In this document: positions 51,376 through 56,732 of the stretch, piece after piece
How positions within the stretch are numbered: the first letter of the stretch is position 1
Layout of the letters: each line of letters begins with the position of its first letter
DNA from: an uncultured Flavobacteriales bacterium
GTDB taxonomy: Bacteria; Bacteroidota; Bacteroidia; Flavobacteriales; Flavobacteriaceae
Assembly: GCA_913063255.1 (NCBI GenBank)
Contig: CAJXYJ010000004.1
Location: 1 to 56,732 of the forward strand
Reading direction: 5' to 3'
DNA length: 56,732 bases
Notes under the pieces: model-generated
Databases searched by the model: none
Seen by the model: only the letters and a program-made list of their open reading frames with translations
What the model was told of the DNA's origin: nothing
Made by a program: the position numbers and the translations under genes

Positions 51376-53007
51376 TTAGGCTAGAGGAACTCTTTGCGGA
51401 GCTTCTATCCAAATTTTTTCAGTGGTATAAATTCCTATTAAAATTAAAACTGCAGCAATTGTTAATATGCTACCATCTAGAGATTCCTCGATACCTCGGA
51501 ATGACAACAATACTAGTGGGAGAACATTACCAATTAAAACTACTCCAAACCAGAATAGGTTTTTATATCTTCCTTTGGTAATCATTTTTACAACAGTTTG
51601 TGCTGATGAACTTGGATGTGTCATTGTTAGTTCAGTAATCATTGTAAATAAATTAACGGAAAGAGCAATAATCATTACCATTCCTAAAATTGACATCCAG
51701 ATTTCAGTTCCTGAAACCAATAATACCAAAGCGAAAATTGCTGCTCCAGCCATGATACTATGCACTAACATATGCAAAGCTAAAGATGGACTTTGCCAAA
51801 AGTCACGACCTTTTGCTTGTGCAAATAAGAAAGCAGTATAAATCGCTAACATCACTGCGAAAAATGCGATTATCCATATCAAAATGGTTTCCCCTGTTTG
51901 AATTTCAAAATATATCATGCCCCCCCAAACGGTAACTAACAATCCGAAAATAGTGATAGTATAGCCCCCTTTTACGAGCCAAGAATTCCATTGTGGTCGT
52001 AATAACACATTTAAAAATCGATCGGGTCTATCTAAATCCATCACTAAGAAAAGTCCTGTTAATGAAAGGAAAAATAATGAAATCCCTACAGACCAGAGTT
52101 TCGTAGTACTGGAAAGATCATATCCCATTAACATAGCTAAAAAAGGTATTAAAAATGCACCGGCAGCAACAGCTTTTGAAGTAACATAAGCCGAAACTTC
52201 CCAACCCCAAAGAATACCTTTGTCTGGCGTATCATAAACTCTTCTTGCTTTTCCTGAAAGTACATCTATATAATTAGGATTCTTATTGTTTTTTTTCTGA
52301 TAAGCGGCTTCGACTTCATTATTGATTGTCATTTGTAACAAATCGATATCGTCATTTGTATTTATCATTTTTTCTGCTGCTTTAGCAAAATGACCAACTC
52401 CTCTAGCTTGTGAATTCCATAGTCCCGCATTTACTTTTTCGGTGGCTTCTGGATTTAGGGACGCTTCGTCTCCATCTATATAAAAAAGATTTGGGTTGGT
52501 TCCCTTTTCAGGCTTTCGGACTTTAACTTGCTGTCTGGCTAGTAAGTGTGAAATCTCCGTTGTTGGGTTTTCCATATCTCCAGCAATTATTGCATGTTCT
52601 GGACAAACAGATACACAAGCAGGCTCTCTCCCTACGTCCACTCTATGTGCACAATAATTACATTTTGCGGCAGTATTGGTGTCTGGATCAATATAAAGAG
52701 CATCATATGGACAAGCTTGCATACAAGATTTACATCCTATACAACGATTATTATCAAAATCTACAATACCATCTTCACGAGTATATAATGCTTCCACAGG
52801 GCAGATAGTTACACAAGGTGCATCTGTACAATGATTACAACGCATTACCGAAAATATTCTTCGGGTATCTGGAAACTCTCCTTTTTCTACTTGCTTTACA
52901 TAGGTCCTGTTTACTCCAACAGGGACATCGTGCTCCGATTTACAAGCGGTTGTACATGCGTGACAACCAATGCATTTTCGGTTATCGATAATAAAGCCGT
53001 ATTTCAT
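51376..53007 (-). CDS. fused SoeB-SoeC: 4Fe-4S ferredoxin plus NrfD/DmsC-type membrane anchor
   Basis: A 543-residue fusion. Residues 1-180 are a DmsB/SoeB-like subunit with four cysteine groups (CIGCHACTTAC at 12-22, CNHCTDAPCVTIC near 57, CIGCKSCMQAC near 88, CNYCAHR...CVSVC near 115), enough for four [4Fe-4S] clusters. After a linker (about 180-275), residues 280-543 hold eight membrane helices of the NrfD/DmsC family that exchange electrons with quinone. In most bacteria these are separate proteins. No signal peptide precedes the iron-sulfur part, so it is cytoplasmic, matching the SoeA-like partner. Confidence 0.85.
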   Translation of the reverse strand: MKYGFIIDNRKCIGCHACTTACKSEHDVPVGVNRTYVKQVEKGEFPDTRRIFSVMRCNHCTDAPCVTICPVEALYTREDGIVDFDNNRCIGCKSCMQACPYDALYIDPDTNTAAKCNYCAHRVDVGREPACVSVCPEHAIIAGDMENPTTEISHLLARQQVKVRKPEKGTNPNLFYIDGDEASLNPEATEKVNAGLWNSQARGVGHFAKAAEKMINTNDDIDLLQMTINNEVEAAYQKKNNKNPNYIDVLSGKARRVYDTPDKGILWGWEVSAYVTSKAVAAGAFLIPFLAMLMGYDLSSTTKLWSVGISLFFLSLTGLFLVMDLDRPDRFLNVLLRPQWNSWLVKGGYTITIFGLLVTVWGGMIYFEIQTGETILIWIIAFFAVMLAIYTAFLFAQAKGRDFWQSPSLALHMLVHSIMAGAAIFALVLLVSGTEIWMSILGMVMIIALSVNLFTMITELTMTHPSSSAQTVVKMITKGRYKNLFWFGVVLIGNVLPLVLLSFRGIEESLDGSILTIAAVLILIGIYTTEKIWIEAPQRVPLA

Positions 53008-53038
53008 TTGTTTTGTGTTATTAAAATAGTTTTATCCT

Positions 53039-53458
53039 TCAATGGGGGATTTTATTTTTAATTCCATGATAAAAGAAAGTTCCGATAAGTGCACCTATTA
53101 TAACAATTACTATTGCCAATGCTCCTTTTCCCAATAAGATGAACATAGGACCTGGGCAAGCTCCTGCTAATGCCCATCCTAAACCAAAAATAATTCCACC
53201 AATAATATTTCTTGAGAAGCCTTTCTTTTTAGGTTCAATTTCTATTTTATTTCCTAAATAATTTTTAATACTTCCTTTTCTGAAAAAGTAAAATAAAATC
53301 ATTCCGGTTATAACTGCAGATCCAATAACCCCATACATATGAAACGATTGAAATTTAAACATTTCATAAATACGATACCATGAAATAATTTCTGCTTTGC
53401 TTAGTACAATTCCGAAGAGAATACCAAATATTATAAATTTTAAGTTTTTCATATACAA
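53039..53458 (-). CDS. YeeE/YedE half-transporter (DUF6691)
   Basis: A 139-residue membrane protein with four helices, the C-terminal half of the YeeE/YedE fold. The conserved cysteine motif ALAGACPGPMFILLGKG (about residues 100-116) would bind thiosulfate or sulfane sulfur by analogy with TsuA. It pairs with the preceding 185-residue half, three bases apart. Confidence 0.85.
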   Translation of the reverse strand: MYMKNLKFIIFGILFGIVLSKAEIISWYRIYEMFKFQSFHMYGVIGSAVITGMILFYFFRKGSIKNYLGNKIEIEPKKKGFSRNIIGGIIFGLGWALAGACPGPMFILLGKGALAIVIVIIGALIGTFFYHGIKNKIPH

Positions 53459-53461
53459 GAG

Positions 53462-54019
53462 TTAAAAAATTAATGGAAGTAAAAGCCATGTCATTATAAG
53501 ACCGCCAATAAAAAATCCAATTACTGAAATTAATGATGGAATTTCTAAATTACTCAATCCTGTAATGGCATGGCCAGAGGTACAGCCTCCAGCATATCGA
53601 GATCCGAATCCAACAAAGATTCCCGCTATTAATAAAATTAAAAACCCTTTTAAAGAAAACATGGTTTCTATACTAAAAATCTCATCGGGCAAATATTGAG
53701 CTCCTGCATTTTGAAATCCTAAATTAGATAAGTCTTGAATGGTTTGTTGACTTATCGCCACAGTTTCATTAGGAGTTAACCATTGACTACTAATAAAACC
53801 CCCAAGAATTAAACCTACTAAAAAAAGAAGATTCCAAGTGTCTTTTTTCCAATTGGTTTTAAAAAAATCATTAAAATTTCCTGCACCTCCTAGGGTACAA
53901 ATTGTTTCTAAATTGGAAGAAACTCCAAATTTTTTACCAAAATAAAAAAGGAGAAACATTACAAATGTAATTAACGGCCCAGCAACATACCATGGCCATG
54001 GGTTGAGTATAAAATCCAT
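53462..54019 (-). CDS. YeeE/YedE half-transporter
   Basis: A 185-residue membrane protein with about five helices, the N-terminal half of the YeeE/YedE family. SRYAGGCTSGHAITGLS (about residues 141-157) contains the conserved cysteine of sulfur transporters of this type. With the next gene it should make a sulfur-species (thiosulfate or polysulfide) permease. First gene of the leftward unit YeeE-DUF6691-SoeBC-SoeA, and possibly SulP, driven by the operator promoter at 54040-54084. Confidence 0.86.
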   Translation of the reverse strand: MDFILNPWPWYVAGPLITFVMFLLFYFGKKFGVSSNLETICTLGGAGNFNDFFKTNWKKDTWNLLFLVGLILGGFISSQWLTPNETVAISQQTIQDLSNLGFQNAGAQYLPDEIFSIETMFSLKGFLILLIAGIFVGFGSRYAGGCTSGHAITGLSNLEIPSLISVIGFFIGGLIMTWLLLPLIF

Positions 54020-54039
54020 AAATACTTATTAAGTAGTTT

Positions 54040-54084
54040 TAAATATAGGGATGAAGTTATAGCTATTTAGTAACAATTGTTACA
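54040..54084 (-). promoter_or_regulatory. yeeE-soe promoter with WGTAAC-N4-GTTACW operator
   Basis: Palindrome AGTAACAATTGTTACA (54069-54084). The minus-strand -7-like box TATATTTA (54040-54047) matches TAnnTTTG except for the last base; centre to first T 29.5 bp. Leader about 16 bases. It is 114 bases beyond the end of the regulator gene. Confidence 0.72.
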
Positions 54085-54197
54085 TAAGTAAATCAAATAA
54101 ATAAAAAGAGAATTTGGTGTTATTTTAATTCTGCAGTTCTATTGTACTGTAAACAAGGAGGTTGTTTGTAAAAACACGAAATGATAAATATTATAAA

Positions 54198-54830
54198 CTA
54201 GAGAGAAATAATTTTAATATTATTTCTGTTCAATTCAATTTTTCCTTGATTTTCCAATTTTTTTAGTAATCGGGAGATAACTACTCTAGAAGTATGAAGC
54301 TCGTAAGCAATTTCTTGATGTGTACTGTAGATAACTTGATCTTTTGTAATATTCGATTTGTCTCCTAGGTATTTTAATAAGCGTTCGTCCATTTTTAGAA
54401 AAGCGATACTATCTAAGGTTTCTAGCATTTCCATTAAACGATTATGATAACTTTCTAAGACAAAATTTCGCCAAGATTTATATTTTCCTGTCCATTCTTC
54501 CATCTTTTCAATTGGAACCATGATTAGTTTAGTATCTAATTCGGCAACTGCTCGTATTTCACTTTTTGTATTTCCTAAACAACAAGTTAAGGTCATGGCA
54601 CAAGTATCTCCACTCTCTAAAAAGTAAAGTAACAATTCGTCACCATCGTTATCGTCACGCATTATTTTTATAGCACCACTAATCAATAAAGGCATGGACT
54701 TGATGAACTGTCCTGTTTCAATTAATTTATGTCCTTCAGGAATTTCTTTAAGTAAACCTACTTGACTTATTTCATCTAGTAAAGCGTCTTCAAAAAGGTG
54801 ACCGTAATTATTCTTTAAACCTTGAATCAT
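54198..54830 (-). CDS. Crp/Fnr family transcriptional regulator with CX5CC cluster
   Basis: A 210-residue regulator: cNMP-binding-like beta-roll (about residues 20-115), long dimer helix (about 117-140) and winged helix-turn-helix (about 150-205). The recognition helix reads SRVVISRLLKKLE (181-193); relative to E. coli FNR (VETISR) the DNA-contacting Glu is replaced by Val while Ser and Arg are kept. No cNMP pocket Arg/Ser pair is obvious. Cysteines C77, C83 and C84 (CAMTLTCC) sit at the place of the nucleotide-binding helix and could sense persulfide or redox state. It is nine bases after DUF983 and has no GTAAC operator of its own, so it is probably constitutive. Confidence 0.88.
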   Translation of the reverse strand: MIQGLKNNYGHLFEDALLDEISQVGLLKEIPEGHKLIETGQFIKSMPLLISGAIKIMRDDNDGDELLLYFLESGDTCAMTLTCCLGNTKSEIRAVAELDTKLIMVPIEKMEEWTGKYKSWRNFVLESYHNRLMEMLETLDSIAFLKMDERLLKYLGDKSNITKDQVIYSTHQEIAYELHTSRVVISRLLKKLENQGKIELNRNNIKIISL

Positions 54831-54839
54831 AGCGTAAAT

Positions 54840-55229
54840 TTACAACCTTTTTTTAATAATGTTTTTATTGTATTTTACAAAAACATTAATCCAAATAATT
54901 TTTGAAAGGGCATAAAGTAAAGGTGATAAAAGAATTAAAGAGATTATAATCGAAATTAACAAATCCGAAGGCCCAGCTTCTGGGAAGAAAATTAATTTAA
55001 GAACAGAAACTGTAATTAATAGTGCAACTCCTAATGCATAAGCGACATAATAAGAGCCCTGAAAAAAGCTTGGCTCAATATTAAATTTTAAATCACATTT
55101 AGAGCAATTTTCATGAACTCTTCCCATGGTAGAATATTTGTAAGGATGCCCTTTATAAAAATCACCTTCATGGCACCTTGGGCATTTCATTCTAAATATG
55201 CTATAAACTTTTGTTCCTTTTCCTAACAT
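54840..55229 (-). CDS. DUF983 domain protein
   Basis: A 129-residue protein with an N-terminal zinc-ribbon (CPRCHEGDFY and CSKCDLKF, residues 15-50) followed by two membrane helices (about 62-82 and 90-110). DUF983 proteins are common in Bacteroidota and Alphaproteobacteria, often near cytochrome oxidase genes; function unknown. It precedes the Crp/Fnr gene and probably shares a transcript with it and the thioesterase. Confidence 0.85.
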   Translation of the reverse strand: MLGKGTKVYSIFRMKCPRCHEGDFYKGHPYKYSTMGRVHENCSKCDLKFNIEPSFFQGSYYVAYALGVALLITVSVLKLIFFPEAGPSDLLISIIISLILLSPLLYALSKIIWINVFVKYNKNIIKKRL

Positions 55230-55253
55230 TATTTGATTTCACTTTTGAATAAA

Positions 55254-55772
55254 TTACTCTTTAATAAATAATGCTTTTAACTCTGTAGCCAAAAGAGGAT
55301 CCATTTTGTCAGCTATTACTAAACTTAGTTGTTTTCTTCGTAATGCAGCATTAAAACGTTGTTTTTCTAGTTTTGATTCTGGAACAATAGGTGGCACAGA
55401 AACTGGTTGCCCCATTTCATCTACCGCAACAAAAGTGTAAATTCCTTCATTAGACTTATACCTTTTACCGCTTTCACGATCTTCAATCCATACATCCATA
55501 AATACTTCCATAGAACTAGTAAAAGCTCTAGAGACTTTTGCTTCAATGGTTACAACACTACCAAGTGGGATCATTTTAGTAAAAGCAACATTATTTACAG
55601 AAACCGTAACCACTATTCTTCTGCTGTGTCTTCGGGCAGCAATACTAGCAGCACGATCCATTCTTGCTAATAATTCGCCACCAAACATATTGCCAATTGG
55701 ATTGGTTTCACTTGGTAATACCATATCGGTCAGAATGGTAAGTGAATCGGTTGGAGTTTTAGGAGTCATCAT
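55254..55772 (-). CDS. acyl-CoA thioesterase (hotdog, YciA/ACOT type)
   Basis: A 172-residue single hotdog-domain thioesterase. Typical points are SETNPIGNMFGGELLARMD (about residues 20-38), with the Asn/Gly-rich active loop, and RHSRRIVVTVSVNNVAF. It hydrolyses acyl-CoA to free acid in the cytoplasm. Two consecutive ATG codons (55772 and 55769) can start it. First gene of the leftward group thioesterase-DUF983-Crp (gaps 24 and 9). Confidence 0.88.
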   Translation of the reverse strand: MMTPKTPTDSLTILTDMVLPSETNPIGNMFGGELLARMDRAASIAARRHSRRIVVTVSVNNVAFTKMIPLGSVVTIEAKVSRAFTSSMEVFMDVWIEDRESGKRYKSNEGIYTFVAVDEMGQPVSVPPIVPESKLEKQRFNAALRRKQLSLVIADKMDPLLATELKALFIKE

Positions 55773-55856
55773 AAAATATTTTTTACAAAGGTATAAAGTA
55801 ATCTCACGTTTGTGAAAATCTTTTTAACTCAAAATAAAAAAGGAAATGAATCTTTA

Positions 55857-56732
55857 TTAATCAATTTTTTGCACCAATAACCAAGCATCTTGGTTTTGAG
55901 AATTTTTAATAGTACGTAGATTTTTAAGAGCATCTATTCTATTTTCATAACTACTATAGGCAACTTGATGTAAGCCATATTTGTTAACACCAATCATTCT
56001 AGCAGAAAATCCTTTATCTTGAAGTTGATTTATTTTCTTTTGAGCATTTTCCTCAATCCTAAAAGCACCAGCGATTATATGGTATTTCCCAGTATGTTTA
56101 GAAAATGTTAGGTTTAGTGTAGGTAATGGGTTTTCAATTACAAAAGTTGCTTCTTGAATTTGATTTTCTACTATAGTATTGGCCTTTTGTTTTTCAGCAA
56201 AATTATGTTTTTGGATAGAACCTTCATATAATTTCATGCCACTAAATCCAGCAATGGATAATGCAACAATTGCAATGGCAGCATATTTTAAATAAGGTCT
56301 AGAAGCTCTTCTTTCAGGACTTATAAAAACAGGAATTTTTTCTTCTAAAGTACGAACTTCTTCTTTATAAACATCCCGATTAACTTTAGGAGAAACAAAG
56401 GACGACATTCCAAAAGATGCAGTGTTAAAGTTTTGATTTGAAGATGGAATAAATTGTACAGAGTTTTCTTCATTAAGATGAAATTCTCCAATATTTTTTA
56501 AGGAAACTACTTCTTTTTCAGAAAGCTGAAAAGATAGCTTTCCAGTAAATTTTCTAATTTTCTGAAGGGAAGTTTCATAACTACACTTTTCTATTGAAGC
56601 TACATAATTAGCCAATAATCCATCATTGGTTTGCAATTGTCTATTAAACGAAAGAGTTTTTCCTGGAGGGGAAAAAGTTTGTGTTTCAGAATCTATCTGA
56701 GCAGATTGATATTGAGTTAACAAGGCGCCAAA
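55857..56732 (-). CDS. SPOR-domain protein, 5' end cut by the window
   Basis: The frame is open to the last base; the segment FGALLTQYQ at the edge continues upstream, so the start lies outside and the visible 291 codons are partial. The N-terminal part is an HU/CCDC81-like region (LSFNRQLQTNDGLLANYVAS), then one membrane helix (KYAAIAIVALSIAGFSGMKLY, two parts near residue 160), then a C-terminal SPOR domain (about 215-288) that binds peptidoglycan. This is a cell-envelope/division protein widespread in Flavobacteriia; the cytoplasmic part may bind DNA or proteins. Confidence 0.85.
   Translation of the reverse strand, partial: FGALLTQYQSAQIDSETQTFSPPGKTLSFNRQLQTNDGLLANYVASIEKCSYETSLQKIRKFTGKLSFQLSEKEVVSLKNIGEFHLNEENSVQFIPSSNQNFNTASFGMSSFVSPKVNRDVYKEEVRTLEEKIPVFISPERRASRPYLKYAAIAIVALSIAGFSGMKLYEGSIQKHNFAEKQKANTIVENQIQEATFVIENPLPTLNLTFSKHTGKYHIIAGAFRIEENAQKKINQLQDKGFSARMIGVNKYGLHQVAYSSYENRIDALKNLRTIKNSQNQDAWLLVQKID

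Noticed and set aside
51467-51841. 124-codon plus-strand frame inside the SoeBC gene
   Set aside because: Shadow of the membrane-spanning part; low-complexity residues and no start context.
1-56732. CRISPR arrays, tRNA or rRNA genes, riboswitches, prophage or integrase genes
   Set aside because: No regularly spaced repeats, cloverleaf-like or conserved rRNA stretches, or phage/integrase proteins were seen on either strand.

Overview
The window is low-GC chromosomal DNA from a member of the Flavobacteriaceae (Bacteroidota). This rests on the gliding/type IX secretion lipoprotein SprE (PorW), a cargo protein with a T9SS C-terminal sorting domain, families that are largely flavobacterial (DUF6427, DUF4254, DUF6168, DUF4292), an F-ATPase operon without atpD and atpC, and promoters carrying the Bacteroidota -7 element TAnnTTTG. 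Several starts appear to be TTG or GTG. I see no tRNA, rRNA, CRISPR array, transposase or phage genes. Function calls rest on protein family resemblance read by eye; no search was run.

Layout. 1-4.3 kb: a membrane protein, a small frame-disrupted gene, an orphan DNA adenine methylase, DUF4254 with a GT9 glycosyltransferase, and a [2Fe-2S] ferredoxin. 4.5-13.7 kb: sprE, a bactofilin and the atpZ-DUF6168-atpBEFHA-G operon, interrupted between atpA and atpG by a four-helix-bundle gene of the 23S rRNA intervening-sequence type inside imperfect terminal inverted repeats. 13.9-24.7 kb: a secreted LRR protein, a CoA-transferase/hydrolase, a flippase, dut, a sugar-phosphate nucleotidyltransferase, and an envelope group (TPR, DUF4292, EnvC-like). 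24.8-31 kb: a leftward operon for a tripartite RND efflux system with a PII-like protein and a DUF2892 protein. 31.1-34.8 kb: a copper-related set, including a TonB receptor with an OprC/NosA-like CxxxM site.

34.9-54.8 kb is the most interesting part, a sulfur oxidation island. It encodes a type II sulfide:quinone oxidoreductase, a CstB-like persulfide dioxygenase/rhodanese, further rhodaneses, two SulP anion transporters, a SoeA-like molybdoenzyme with a fused SoeB-SoeC partner, two half-size YeeE/YedE transporters and a Crp/Fnr regulator. Inferred flow: sulfide to persulfide to sulfite/thiosulfate to sulfate, with electrons to quinone and sulfate leaving through SulP. Six copies of the palindrome WGTAAC-N4-GTTACW (one degenerate) lie in the intergenic regions. 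Five of them sit 28.5-29.5 bp upstream of a TAnnTTTG-like -7 box, the geometry expected of a class II (about -41.5) Crp/Fnr activator. The regulator at the end of the island is the obvious candidate and carries a Cys-x5-Cys-Cys cluster.

A second palindrome family, TGAC-N4-GTCA, has the same spacing in front of the copper operon and of two unlisted microprotein genes (42 and 28 codons), suggesting a second Crp/Fnr-type regulon. The right end (54.8-56.7 kb) has DUF983, an acyl-CoA thioesterase and a SPOR-domain protein cut by the window edge.
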